A DNA stretch of 64,000 nucleotides from Misgurnus anguillicaudatus. Lineage: Eukaryota > Chordata > Actinopteri > Cypriniformes > Cobitidae. Positions within the stretch are counted from its first letter, which is position 1; every line of letters begins with the position of its first letter. Below, one piece after another: positions 1-12,749 of the stretch. The stretch is from positions 4,966,501 to 5,030,500 of the forward strand of contig NW_027395276.1 in NCBI RefSeq assembly GCF_027580225.2. The letters are read 5' to 3'. The position numbers and the translations under genes were made by a program. The notes under the pieces were generated by a model. The model worked only from the letters and a program-made list of their open reading frames with translations. It did not search any database and had not been told where the DNA came from.

Positions 1-499
1 CAGATAAAAATTCGAGTTGTAAAATGCCAACTAACAAAGCCACAAAAAAATAAAATTTACAAGAATTTTTGAAACACCTGCTATTGTGTGACTTCTAGTG
101 ACTATTATGTTTTTCCTCCAGCAAATAAAAAATAACATAGCTTGGCAAACGGAAAGAAATATTTTTGAATAATATGTTCCTCTGGCAATCCAAATAAACG
201 TGTGGAAAAAAATCCTCTGCCTTGTACCACACGCTCTCAATCATTCAAATAATCTCTTCTTATAAAATTTGCATCTGATAAGGAAATTCATAGAAATGCA
301 TATGCAATAAAGACAGTTGCAAAAATAATCAGACCACACCTTTTCAAAGCATCCTTAGTAAATCATGACAGTCGTTATTTGACACCAAAAAGATGGTGTG
401 CACTGCCGCAAGCTGTTAGTAAATCTGGCCCTTAACGTGTTGGTCAAATTAAAAGAGCAGGTTGAGGTAGGAAATATCCTAAATCTAAGTTGTTTGGAA

Positions 500-680
500 C
501 ATAGCATTAGCTTTAGTGTTTTTGGACTGTGGAAGGAAACTGGAGTACCGGGAGTGAACCCACAGTGACACGGAGAGGACACACAAACACCACACAGAAA
601 GACCTCCTGATGTAGACAAGACTCAAACCGGGGACCTTCTTGCTGTGAGGTTACACTGCTACCCACTGGGCCACCCCAGT
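500..680 (-). mobile_element. tRNA-derived SINE
   Basis: On the minus strand, the start TGGCCCAGTGGG fits the pol III A box and GGTTTGAGTCT about 45 bp on fits the B box. The tail with ACTCCCGGTACTCCAGTTTCC and CAGTCCAAA is a body shared by many teleost SINE-like repeats. A truncated second copy is at 46975-47095. Confidence 0.7.
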
Positions 681-1585
681 AGTCTAGTTAAAATACACAT
701 TTGAAAGTAATTCCTGTAAAAAAAACTGACACAAACCCACTGAGATTTGGATGAGAATGAGTCAGTTTGAGCGCATCAAATAAAACCTTGTTATATGAAA
801 ATGTAATCTTCTCAGCAGAGAATAAAAAGAAAAGAACTGCTAATAATCCTCACGTGGAATCGACTGGAGAAAAAACATCATCACAACATTTATGACAACA
901 TGATTACAAAAGTCACTTTACAGTATGATAACTAGCGAGACGACGGCACGCTGAAGAGAAAATGAGGCGGTTACACAGAGAATTATGACACTTCTGTTAT
1001 TCTGAGAGATACATCGAGCGAGGAAATGTAATACTCTCCTCCATCATTACAGCCCAAATCTGATTGGAGAACAGAACGGCACAGATGAGTATCTCCCACT
1101 GAGACCCTTGAGATGAAGAAACTCAGCTCGGGTTCCACTGGGATTATATTAAAGAAAAACTATCATATTATTTCAGCAATTAGGATGAGATGTGTCTGTG
1201 TGTGTGTGTACAGACCAGGCTGTCCTGAAATTTGTTCTCAAAAACAGAGAAATCAAATTTTGGTGCTCACTAGTTAAAAAATCTTAAAAATCCACCAAAA
1301 TATCAGCTAAAGAATGTGGAATGCTGTGTACAGTAACATTAAGCAAACATACATTGTTAAAGGTATGAAAAGTAGACTGGCCGACAAGCAGACAGACAGA
1401 CAGGAGTCTAGGGAATTTTTGTATCTTTGCTACAGAATTATGGTAAGTGTGAGCAGTTAGATGAGAGAAAGTGCTGACCCAGAGTCTGAATGTGCTGGGT
1501 TTGGTTAAATTTAGTTAGGTTTAGAAAAAACATCTACAACAATAGTATAAAGGCTCTGTCAAGAAAAACTAAACATGAATAGAGA

Positions 1586-1603
1586 CCCTAACCCTAACCC
1601 TAA
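1586..1603 (+). repeat. short interstitial CCCTAA repeat
   Basis: Three perfect CCCTAA units. Too short to be a telomere; could be chance or an insertion scar. Confidence 0.6.
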
Positions 1604-1884
1604 CTGAAAACACAGTCTATCAAACACACATTTGTTTCTGAAGTTTGTTTCCTGCGAACACACAGACCTGCTCTCTCTCATTTTCATCATCTAATCTGCA
1701 GCAAATACTCAAGAATGCCCAAGATGAGTTTGCACCCAGATGTGCGATGAGTTTATGGGTCTTCAGGGGGGAAAGCCCCATTGTCCAGAAACACAGCGAC
1801 TACATTAGTTCAGCATCATATAGCAGACAGACTGCCACAGACGGCTCACAGCACCAAACATCTGAACTGCAGAACGACAACACT

Positions 1885-3595
1885 GAGAGGCAGTGACAGA
1901 AACTGAGAGATAGTGAGGCACAGAGAGGCACATAGAGATATAGATAAACATCCTGACAGAAACTGAGAGGCACTGTAAGACACTAAAAGGCACTGAGAGG
2001 CACCAAGAGACACAGAGAGGTACTGAGAGACATAGAGAGTCACTGAGAGGCACATTAGGAGACACTGAGAGACACTAAAAGGCACTGAGAGGCACCAAGA
2101 GACACAGAGAGGTACTGAGAGACATAGAGAGTCACGGAGAGGCACATTAGGAGACACTGAGAGACACTAAAAGGCACTGAGAGGCACCAAGAGACACAGA
2201 GAGGTACTGAGAGACAGAGAGAGACACGGAGAGGCACATTAGGAGACACTGAGAGACACTAAAAGGTACAAAGAGACACAATGAGATAAGCTGAGAGACA
2301 CCAAGAGGATGACAGAGAGGCACAGAGAAAAACTGAGAAGCACAGAGAGGCAAAGATGCACACAGAGACGCAGAGACAAAAAGGCACAGAGAAACACTGA
2401 GAGGCACGAGAGAAACAAAGAGGCACAGAGAGACACAGAAAGACATAGAAAGACACAGAGAAACACAGAGAGGCACAGAGAGACACTGAGAGGTACAGAG
2501 AGGCAAAAAGGGAAACAGAGAGGCAAAGAGGCACAGAGAGATGCAGAGGGACAAAAAGGCACAGAGAAACACTGAGAGGCACAGAGAGAAACAAAGAGGC
2601 ACAGAGAGACACAGAAAGACATAAAAAGACACAGAGACACAGAGAAACACTGAGAGGCACAGAGAGAAACAAAGAGGCACAGAGAGACACAGAAAGACAT
2701 AAAAAGACACAGAGACACAGAGAGACACTGAGAGGTACAGAGAGGCAAAGAGGCACAGAAAGACGCAGAGACAAAAAGGCACAGAGAAACACTAAGAGGC
2801 ACAGAGAGAAACAAAGAGGCACAGAGAGACACAGAAAGACATAGAAAGACACAGAGAGACACTGAGAGGCACAGAGAGGCAAAGAGAAACACTGTGAGAC
2901 ACAGAGAGGCACTGAGAGACACAGAGAGACACAAAGAGGCACTGTATGGCACAAGGAGACACAGAGAAACACTATGAGACACAGAGAGACACTGAGAGAC
3001 ACAGAGAGACACTGAGAGGCACAGAGAGACACAAAGAGGCAAAGAGAAACACTGTGAGACACAGAGAGGCCCTGAGAGACACAGAGAAACATTGAGAGAC
3101 ACAGAGATGCACCGAGAGGCACAAAGAAACACAGAGAAACACTGAGAGGCACAGAGAGACACAAAGAGGCACTGTATGGCACAAGGAGACACAGAGAAAC
3201 ACTGAGAGACACAGAGAAACAGAGAGAAACACTGAGAGACACAAAGAGGCACAGAGAAACACTGAGAGGCACAGAGAGACACAAAGAGGCAAAGAGAAAC
3301 ACTGTGAGACACAGAGAGGCACTGAGAGACACAGAGAGACACAAAGAGGCACTGTATGGCACAAGGAGACACAGAGAAACACTATGAGACACAGAGAGAC
3401 ACTGAGAGACACAGAGAGACACTGAGAGGCACAAAGAAGCACAGAGAGACACAGAGGTACACTATAAGACACAGAGATACACTGAGAGGCACAAAGATAC
3501 ACTGAAAGGCACAGAGAGACAAAGAGAAGCACAGAGAAAGACTGAGAGGCACAGAGAAAGACTGACACAGAGAGACACTGAGAGGTACTGAAAGA
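1885..3595 (+). repeat. GA-rich minisatellite, about 1.7 kb
   Basis: Variations on a roughly 10 bp unit, gacactgaga / ggcacagaga. Higher-order units are visible: a block of about 95 bp (with aggagacactgagagacact) is repeated around 2057, 2151 and 2241, and the string gcactgtatggcacaagg recurs near 2939, 3169 and 3349. The minus strand is open in several frames (runs of Ser, Leu, Cys, Val) only because the units lack stops. Confidence 0.9.
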
Positions 3596-3917
3596 TATTT
3601 AACTAAACCAACTCAGATTTTTTATTTTGTCCTTATATACACTTCAGTTCATCAGCAGCAGCTATTAAATTTCTTTTGTATCGTATTATAACCTCAGTAA
3701 TGATGTTATTGTCACATGATATCATCAGCAGTCTGTCTGTATAAATGGACGGTCTTATAATGAGCTCTATTGATTAGTTTCCAGCCAGTTCACATTGATG
3801 AAGCCCAGGATGGATCATTTACTCAGCGAGATCCTCTGGGAGCCCATCTGCACACGACCTGAACTTCACAAACTGATGGAGGAGTGGATCAGATTCACAT
3901 CAGCCAATCAGTCTCAC

Positions 3918-4008
3918 AAACACACACGCACGCACGCGCGCGCACACACAGACACACACACACACTTACACACACACACACACACGCGCACACATGCACG
4001 CACACACA
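3918..4008 (+). repeat. CA/CG dinucleotide array
   Basis: Alternating purine-pyrimidine tract of CA with CG interruptions, 70 bp from the donor of the D1 exon at 4078. Confidence 0.85.
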
Positions 4009-4077
4009 CTCTGAAATCACTTTAACATTCTCATGACTCCAGACATTTGACTTTTAACACACAAGCTACACACTCAC

Positions 4078-4175
4078 CCTGCCAACTTCTACTAGATTGG
4101 TCACCATGACGATGGTTGCGGTGTTCTCCTGCCAGACCATTCTCCAGAAGTCCACAACGGTTTCCTGCATGGGTC
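4078..4175 (-). CDS. ptprm: ptprm exon: phosphatase domain D1, DFWRMVW motif, 98 nt
   Basis: Acceptor gtctttacag, donor gtgagt. It completes Gly and reads [20 protein letters not shown] then [15 protein letters not shown]..(V/I)W is the conserved core motif of PTP domains. Starts in phase 1 and ends in phase 0. The following exon (VKCCKYWPDD in PTPRM) was not found to the left, so the downstream intron is at least 4077 bp. The catalytic Cys is outside the window. Confidence 0.97.
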
Positions 4176-4537
4176 CTGTAAAGACAATACTGTATGAGTA
4201 ATGAAATATATAAAGCTTTACTGCAGTTATACTGACAAAATAAACCATGAGAGGTCATGTGTTACAAAGACTGTACTGAGGTGTGTCACAGTACAGCAGG
4301 TGTTCAGCAGAATGTTTTACCACAGTAAATCACTGTCTAAGTATACATAATAATGTAGGCAGGACATATGATATTAGGGAAGTCGATCATAACTTCCTGT
4401 TCATGATTCTGACTTCAATGACACTGTTTTGGGATGAGTTATACTTTTGTGATGAAGAAATATGAGTAAGGGTGATTTGACTGAACTGTTTCACTATGTG
4501 TCCAAACACAGCCGATCATGAGTTATAGCTGTGCTTG

Positions 4538-5053
4538 TTATAGTCGTGTGTAGGTCCTATGGCGTAGCCGCAACGGCGTAGGTTCCGTGTCGGTTTTAAT
4601 TTATACTTTTGCGTCGTCTTCCGCGTCAACGTGCAAACACGCGCGCAGACCGCTGGTAGTCAGTATCCATGCGTGTAAACACAGTAGCAGCGCGACCGTC
4701 AAAGAAGAAGAAGCTTGGCAAGTTAACACACAAACGAAGAAGAAACAGCAACTTGTTGTGTATGAGCAATGATGGAAGTAAATAAACAGCGACTTTTGTT
4801 GCAGTTTGAGTTAAATCACTCCTCAACTTGGCTCATCTTTGTTTTCACTGTCGCAAATGAAAATACCTATGACGCAGTTTTTTTTACCTGAGGGGAGGGG
4901 TTCTGCTGGACCAATCACAGCGCTTGTGGTCCGCGTAGATCTGACGCGCTGTTAAACTTTTTGCGAGGTGCACGTCAGGCTACGCAGAGCTACGCCCAGG
5001 CTACGGATAGCCTACGCAGTAGCTATGGCGTAAAACTTACACACGACTATAAA
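4538..5053. mobile_element. inverted-repeat element (MITE) with TATAGTCGTGTGTA ends
   Basis: Left end ttatagtcgtgtgtaggt, right end acttacacacgactataa, which are inverted copies. Internal sequence repeats ggcgtagc and gctacgc words. No coding sequence. Non-autonomous DNA transposon; superfamily not assigned. Confidence 0.65.
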
Positions 5054-6508
5054 TCGGGCTTTAAGGTTTCAATTAATTTGATATTCTATTGCACACAGTA
5101 AAAGTTTGGTTAGATAAAATATCAGGGGAGACAGTAGACAGGACATATTTGGTTTGGTTTATTATTTATAAAGCAAATTTTTACTGTCACGAGGACAGAC
5201 CAAAGTGCTGTACAGACTGTTAAAAAAATATACATTAAAATCAATAAAACTAAAAAATTGAATGTCAATAAAAGTCAAGCACATGAAGTGGGCTAATCAT
5301 CAAATCCAATTCAACCCTCAAGTTATAGAAGTGCTTCAATAAAGAGGATCTAAAAATTGATAAAGATGAGGCCTCACAAACTACTAAGAGAAGATTGTTC
5401 CATAATCGTGGAATGGAAAAGGCCTGATCACATATTTCCGAGTGAAATGGAATATCACACGAGGAAAACAGTGGGTGTGGCTTTGTTTATCACTGTGAAT
5501 TGATTGAATACAGAATGCCGTCAAACTGACCTCATCAGAGAATGATCGACACAAGCGGAGGTACATTTTAAGATTTTGATTAAAGTTTATGAGGGCACAT
5601 GAATTAAAAAAAGTAATGACTCACATGGGTAAACAGTTTTTTAATAAATGAAGACTGAAATATTTCATAAAAAATAAGACTTGTTAGTTTAGATTTTTAT
5701 GGACACAAATTTTCATTTTCATTTGTATTTGAAGTATTTGGTTGAGATGTCAGGTATGTGTTGACATTCAGGTAGCACGAGTTCATCTAATGTGTAGTAA
5801 TATTAAACCTTAATTTCTCACAGTCTCTGACTCCTCAAATGCCTTCACTCCCACTCTGTCTCTGCCCACACGCCCCAGGGGATTATGGGTAATATTTCCC
5901 AGCATAGTGGGAGGCAAGCAGGACATCTGCTGAGTGGGTTTGCGTTGATCTGCAGCACTTACCAGCGCACGGCCAACAACATGTACAGACAGACGAGTAA
6001 CGCCACTGACAGCGTGACAGAGATGTTTCCAGAAACTTCATTGTCTCACACATCTCTACCAAACACATTCTGGATTAGCAGATTTTACATCTCAGATTCA
6101 GAGAAGCAAATAATCTCTAAAGTGGGTCTGTTTGACGCTGAGGTACGGCTGTCATCTTTGAAAAACTCAAAAACTAAATAAGCACACATGACAACATTAT
6201 TAACTACTGGTCAAAAATTGGCAATATATATTTTTTCCACACCCTGTTTTTTTTTATTAATTTGACTACTTGAGTAGAATACTTGACTCATATTGGGTTA
6301 TTTTATTATCATCTTTCAATCCATTTTGCTCCCATAAATTCTTGAATTTGGCTTTGGTTTATTGAACCACCAAAAATGTGTGCATTGGCATTCTTTGGGT
6401 CATACAATGGGATTAGTTACTGTTTGTTTTAAACACATTTAACAATCAAACTTTATCTTTCGGTCACATTTTGGTCAGACAACTTCGGTCAGAAAAAAGG
6501 TCATGTAC

Positions 6509-8551
6509 TGCAAAAAATGACTTACTTCTTAGTATTTCAGTCTTGTTTTCAGTAAAAATATCTTTAATTAAGCAAAATGACCTAAATTTTAAGTGAAGTT
6601 GTGCTTAAAACAAACAAAAAAATGCCATTTTTTAAATTAAGTGTTTAAAGCTCCAGTGTGTACTTTTTTTAGTTAATTCTTAGCAAAAACCCATGTTTTC
6701 TTCCAAAAGTATGTGCTCATTCATGTGTAATTCCTTCCACCCCACTAATCAAAGTATTCTCGTAAGTGTAGAATCTGCTATTTAAAATACATACGATCGA
6801 GTCGCTCTCTGGCTGAATCCATGTTGTGCCTCCATCTTTGAAATACATTCGCCGACGAGGGACATTCCTGAAATTCAAGCTCCACCTTTCGCGCTTTCAG
6901 AGTACACTCAAGCTGGCCGCGAGCTGAAGCCTACGGAGGTTGCATGTGTAGGCGGTATACGTCATCAAGACAGTCTTATTTCAGAATATTAACAATTATA
7001 AAGCTGACATTTATTCTTAGTTAATTGTAAATTGATGTAATATGCTTATGACTTGCGAATGTAATGCTCAGTTAATTTAAATAAACCAGGCTTGATGACG
7101 TATGCAGCCCGGATATGCGACCTGCGTTAGACTGAATCCTTCGGCCGCACGCCGTGATAAACCTGCGATCTAATGCTTTGATTTGAAAGCCTGTTGAAGA
7201 ACTATTCTCGAGGACATTAAAACAAGTCGCCAAGGAAGCGAAACAGGGATTTTAAACGACAACGCGACAGGAAAAACATCAAGACCAAAGTCAATATTGG
7301 AGTTAGTTTTCCAAGATGGGGCTCATTGGACTCAAGTTACTTTCTATCTTCACCACAGGTAATTCAGCATATTCGTTTACATCTATACAGTTTATGTTGT
7401 AAACTTGAAGTTTTATAGTTCCTTGGCTAACTATAGCATGGGTATGCGTAACACTTGTTAGTGTAAACATGCATGTGGTTTAATGTCTTGGAACAGCCAC
7501 ACGCCGTCTCTCCGCACATTTATGTAATCTGAGGTACTGAGATAAATGTTTTTCATCTTTTCTGACCTCTAACACAAACACACGGTGTACAGCGCTATTT
7601 TTAGCCTTTCATTGATAAAAGCGTCTGATCTGCGCGTCTTTCGTTTCATTTTACAAGCGTGTGAAAGTTGAGCGATCTTATTTCACCAATATCAGAGAAA
7701 GCTCTTACATATACACAGACATGTAATGTTTACTTAAACATAAGCATTGGACTCTGACATATTAGTTCGTGTCCATTTAAACCTGTCATTACTCCAGCTC
7801 ATGAGTAAATGACAGGAGAGGGACTGGTCCACAGACCATCTCCTCAGTAATCTGAAGAGAAGCTGTCGAAAATGGACAAAAAGAGACGGATTTAAACACC
7901 AAGTGTAAACGTAATGTGTCTCTCTCGTCCACTTGTGATCTGATCAATGAAAACACATCTTAATACCAAGTTTAACAGCCCGTGTGATATTTTCCTCGCG
8001 TCGATGAAAAAAGAAGTGTCTAAGCTACGTTTATGGTTTCTTTTTGTATGTGATTTTAAGCGGACATATCATGACAATCAGACTTTTTACATGTTTAACA
8101 TAAATCTGTGTGCTTTGACTGATCACAGGCAAATGACATTGCAAATTGTTCATTTTTTTTTCATTGCTTTTGCTTTGTAACTACTGGAAGCCATGTTAAC
8201 CTTGGCATGACACGGCCGGGCCACCGTACGAGTTAAAACGCGTTCCGAATGGGGGGGGCTAGAAAGTAAAATTCAGTTGGTTGTCATATAGACTTTCACC
8301 GCTTGATGGGAGTAGATCCTACACAGTGGAGCTTTAAGAAAAAAGTTCAAGATTTTTTTTCTCACCCCATTGGCAGATTTTTTTGGTTTTGCTTGCTTTA
8401 AACACAAATTCACTTAAATTTGATATTTTTTTGTCTAAAAACTAGACTTATTATTTTCTTAGATTATTTTGCTCATCAAGAAACTTCATCTTGATTTAAG
8501 AATTTTTAGATATTTGTACTGAAAACAAGATAAAAAGGTCATTTTTTGCAG
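6509..8551. mobile_element. MITE with CTGCAAAAAATGAC ends, carrying an inner insertion
   Basis: Left end tgcaaaaaatgacttactt and right end aaggtcattttttgca are inverted copies. The flanking internal words (cttgttttcagtaaaaatatct, aaattttaagtgaa) also occur in inverted form on the right. The middle is replaced by another element at 6647-8335. Related fragments are at 29630-29900, 33960-34045 and 47966-49467. Confidence 0.7.
6647..8335. mobile_element. 1.7 kb inverted-repeat element nested in the MITE
   Basis: Ends aaagctccagtgtgta and tacacagtggagcttt are inverted copies, bordered by TT and AA. It interrupts the outer element within its internal region. A second inverted pair (tacgtcatcaaga / cttgatgacgta, near 6958 and 7091) lies within. 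No transposase found. Confidence 0.65.
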
Positions 8552-9419
8552 GGTGGTATAAACTGGTTCAGTTCCAGCATGTTGCCACTGAAACAGAGTC
8601 CAGCGATATGGACACTGAACAGTAACTCACATCTAGTGACATTTAAAAAAAAACATTCATACAATATAAATAAATGTGCTTTAATTTAAAAATACCTTTC
8701 CAGGAAAATGAATCTGCTACTAACTTGCTTGCAAAGTTTTATAAAGGAGAAAACTTTATGCTGAAGTCTGAAGATTCTGCCAAAAAAGGGTGGAAACTGC
8801 TCACACAAACCCGCATCACAAACCTCAGCTGTCGACAGCTGCTGACAGACACTTCTGGAAAACTACCACTTTTCATCTGATGTATTCGAGTGTGTGTGTG
8901 CTGAATTCTCCTATAACAGCATAATGTAAAGTGACTGATAGACACAAAGTGTGTGCTCATTAATTTTACATGTTAGTGACAGTCATACACACACACACCT
9001 GGTCTGGATCATAACATTGGTTTATCTGTTGGGAAACATGCGAGGGTGTTGCTCAGGTGTTCAGAGGAGTTTTAAGCATGTTGCTAGAAGATTGCTAGAT
9101 GATTAATAATGTATTGACATTTGTAAGTCATGCTGTAGAGACCACCAGAGTTTACTCTGTTTTTACTCCATCTATCTAATAACTGAGAGCTCAAGCTGCT
9201 ATCGAAGGATCAATTCATATCTGTGTGTATCCATGTTTTCTTTTGAGCTTTAGACCAGCGCCTGTCAGTCCAGCTGAGCTTCATACACACTTCAGTTTTC
9301 ATTAAAGCAACAGTTCATCTAAAATGATCGATTCTGTTGTCATTGACTCACCTTTCAAACCCACATCACTTTTTATAGTGAAACAGCACACAGGTGTTGC
9401 TTACAGAATATTCACACGG

Positions 9420-10320
9420 CTAAATTACACAAGAGTGACTGAGTGAGTAAGTGAGTGAGTGATATATGTTTAGATTTAAAGGAACGCACTAACATTTAAC
9501 ACACACGCAAGCACACACAATCTTTCACACCTTCACACACTCACTCTTTCACTCTTTCACTCACTCACTCACTCTTTCATTAATTCATTCTTTCACTTGC
9601 TCACTTTTTCACTCATATACATACACACTCCATCACTCTTTTACTCACTCACTCTTTCACTCACTCACTTATTCACTCCTTCAATCATTCTTTCACTTGC
9701 TCACTCTATCACTCATATACGTATACACTCCATCACTCTTTCACTCACTCACACACTCACTCTTTCACTCACTCACTCACTCACTCACTCACTCACTCAC
9801 TCACTCTTTCATTAATTCATTCTTTCACTTGCTCACTTTTTCACTCATATACATACACACTCCATCACTCTTCCACTCACTCACACACTCTCTCTGTCAC
9901 TTGTTCACTCACTCACTTATTCACTCTTTCAATCATTCTTTTACTCACTCACTCTTTCACTCATATACGTACACACTCCATCACTCTTTCACTCACTCAC
10001 ACACTCTCTGTCACTCACTCACTTGCATGCATGCACGCACTGTCACTTTTTCACTCACTCACTCACTTCCTTCCTCACTCCCTCACTCTTTATTCATTCA
10101 TTCTTTCCCTTGCTCACTCTTTCACTCATATACATACACACTCCATCACTTTTTCACTCACTCAGTCATTCTTTTACTCACTCACTCTGTCACTCCTTTA
10201 CGTACACACTCCATCACTCTTTCACTCACTCACTCTTTCACTCACTCACTCACTCACTCACTCACTCACTCTTTCACTCACTCACTCACTCACTCTTTCA
10301 CTCACTCACTCACTCACTCA

Positions 10321-10364
<44 letters not shown>

Positions 10365-11317
10365 CTCTGTCACTTTTTCACTCACTCGCTCGGTGACTTT
10401 TTACTCGCTTACTCACTCACTCACTCACTCACTCACTAACTCTTTCAATCATTTTTTCACTCACTCACTCTTTCAATCATTCACTAATTTTTTTACTCAC
10501 TCGCTCACTTTTTCCACTCATATACATACACTCACTCACACTTTCCCTCACTCAACCACCCACCCACCCATTCACTCACTCACTTATTCACTCATTCTTT
10601 CACTCACTCACTCACTCACTCACTCACTCACTCACTCACTCTTTCACTCACTCACTCACTCACTCACTCTTTCACTCACTCACTCACTCATTCTTTCACT
10701 CACTCACTCACTCACTCACTCACTCACTCTTTCACTCACTCACTCACTCACTCTTTTACTCGCTCACTCACTCAATTTTTTACTCATTTTTCACTCTTTA
10801 ACTCATTCTTTCACTCGCTCACTCACCTTTTCACTCAGTCACTCAGTCTTTCACTCGCTCACTCACTATTTCACTCACTCACTCTTTCACTCATTCTTTC
10901 ACTCACTCACTCACTGTTTCACTCATATACATACACTCACTCACTCTTTCACTCACTCACTCTTTCACTCACTCACTCTTTTACTCGCTCACTCACTCAA
11001 TTTTTCACTCATTTTTCACTCTTTAACTCATTCTTTCACTCGCTCACTAACTTTTTCACTCGGTCACTCAGTCTTTCACTCGCTCACTCACTATTTCACT
11101 CACTCACTCTCACTCATTCTTTCACTCGCTTAATCACTCACCCACCCACTCTTTCACTCATTCTTTCACTCGCTTACTCACTCTTTCACTCACTCGCTTA
11201 CTGACTCACTCACTAACTCATTCACTCACTCACTCACTCACTCGCTTACTCACTCACATACATACATACACACCCCCTCATACACACACTGTCGCTCGCT
11301 CACTCACTCGCTCGCTT

Positions 11318-11348
<31 letters not shown>

Positions 11349-11370
11349 GTCACTTCCTCACTCACTCACA
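9420..11370 (+). repeat. TCAC tetranucleotide satellite, about 2 kb
   Basis: Tandem (TCAC)n with frequent TCTT variants, and a higher-order insert actcatatacatacacactc that recurs near 9610, 9712, 9843, 9960 and 10126. Includes a pure CA tract at about 10322-10361. The long plus-strand frames of Ser, Leu, Thr and His are by-products of the repeat. Confidence 0.92.
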
Positions 11371-12107
11371 TACGAGTATATGACTCATATAAGAGTTTTT
11401 TTCTCTCATTGAGTATAAAGTGAGGCTCTTTTATCCCATCATATCTCTCCACACTGACAGTTCATACATTATTCTTCTATAAGCAGACAGAGGTAAAAAT
11501 CTCCCATCATCCTCCTCACAGTTCGACCTCTCCACTGTGTCTCAGGACGAATTCTGTCCCGCGAGTCACTGCTGCTAAGAGAAAGTCTGTCTGTCTGACT
11601 GTCTTGCTCTCATGTCAAACTTACAATGAAAATGATCAATTATTTATATATTGCAGAGAACATCAATATTTTCTTTCTTGCTCTGGTGTCATGGCCGTCC
11701 TGAGGGGAAGTGTCCTCATGTCTACTTCCTGTCCACTTTCAGTTTGGCATACATAGATTGATCTAAATGAATCAAGAGATCTTTACAATAATTAAATCTT
11801 GACTGTTACTATGGAAAGATGTGCAGCGTCTCATGAGAGATAAAAGGCATCATACAGGTAGAGATGAATCCTCAAGCATTCTCACACACATTTAATTCAA
11901 TCTTTACTAATCTCATTTAAACTGAAATCTGAGAGAGGGAGAAACAAGACACACAAGGAGAGAGTGATGGATGTTTACGTCTGCTGTGGACTCTTGTGGA
12001 TGTGCTTCTGTGTTTGTTATAATTGAGACACAGAGGAGAAATGCATGCAATGCTCTGATAAACACATAATTATGCAACTCCCCACTCCACACTGGCAGAT
12101 TGAGATG

Positions 12108-12111
<4 letters not shown>

Positions 12112-12166
<55 letters not shown>

Positions 12167-12180
12167 TACACACACACAGT
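12112..12180 (+). repeat. CA microsatellite
   Basis: About 30 CA units with one GCATA break, inside the same intron. Confidence 0.9.
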
Positions 12181-12459
12181 GAAGGTATCAATGAGGCATT
12201 CATCAGCTTTAACCCGCGAGGTCACGGCTGAGCCCTCTGCAGACCAGATTAGTCGAGTGACAAACGTGCGCCTCTTAATCTATTTATTTAATATGCCGCC
12301 CGTGTGCCGCCCATCTCAACCAGACCTGATTTATTGCTGAGAAGACGAGAAGGGCACACAAACACACACCAGCCAAACTCAGTGTAAGTGAATAAGACCC
12401 TGTGGACTAAAGCCATCTGCCTCCAAAAACACACATGAAGTGATGTCTAAGACTCTTAC

Positions 12460-12496
12460 CTTGTGTAGCAATGTAGTGGTTCGGTCTATGATAGCC
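12460..12496 (-). CDS. ptprm: ptprm exon: phosphatase domain D1, IATQGP motif, 37 nt
   Basis: Acceptor ctgtctttcag, donor gtaaga. It encodes GYHRPNHYIATQ and the first base of Gly. Together with the next exon it forms the conserved YIATQGP motif of classical tyrosine phosphatases. Phase 0 in, phase 1 out. The exon lies immediately left of a truncated LINE in the upstream intron. Confidence 0.96.
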
Positions 12497-12749
12497 CTGA
12501 AAGACAGAGAGATCACATATAAAAGATATTGTCATAAAAAAACTAATTCTATTGAAATGATGTTATGCATGTAAATACTATGAAATAAATCCATGTTAAC
12601 ACATCAATGATGCATGCTGGGTTTTCAGAAACTAATTTTAGCTAATTTTGCCCTTCATGACAACTGTGAGGGGATGTTTTTTTTGTAACTCATCCGTTTA
12701 ATTATATTAAGCCTTAAAGTTCTGCATAATTAGGGGCGTGGCCACTTGA

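Larger units (their letters stand above)
1..4077 (-). other. ptprm intron, 3' part beyond window
   Basis: No exon of the phosphatase was found. Holds a tRNA-derived SINE at 500-680, a three-unit telomere-like stretch at 1586-1603, a GA-rich minisatellite at 1885-3595 and a CA/CG array at 3918-4008. The rest is AT-rich sequence I do not recognise. Confidence 0.7.
4176..12459 (-). other. ptprm intron, 8.3 kb
   Basis: Contains an inverted-repeat element at 4538-5053, a nest at 6509-8551 and the TCAC satellite at 9420-11370. A CA array lies at 12112-12180. Between 5150 and 6500 and between 8560 and 9400 I see AT-rich sequence without a recognisable gene. Confidence 0.8.

Noticed and set aside
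2147..3568. Long minus-strand frames rich in Ser, Leu, Cys and Val
   Set aside because: They are frames through the GA-rich minisatellite, open in several registers at once, with no unique sequence or domain.
3795..4025. 76-residue plus-strand frame ending in His-Thr repeats
   Set aside because: Second half is the CA microsatellite; first half has no known domain, and the D1 exon on the opposite strand ends next to it.
1..4077. Next D1 exon (VKCCKYWPDD region)
   Set aside because: Searched on the minus strand for the Tyr-Trp-Pro-Asp coding pattern with splice sites; none found, so the exon is beyond the left edge.
9597..11133. Long plus-strand frames of THSLTHSL type
   Set aside because: By-products of the TCAC satellite; open in all plus frames.
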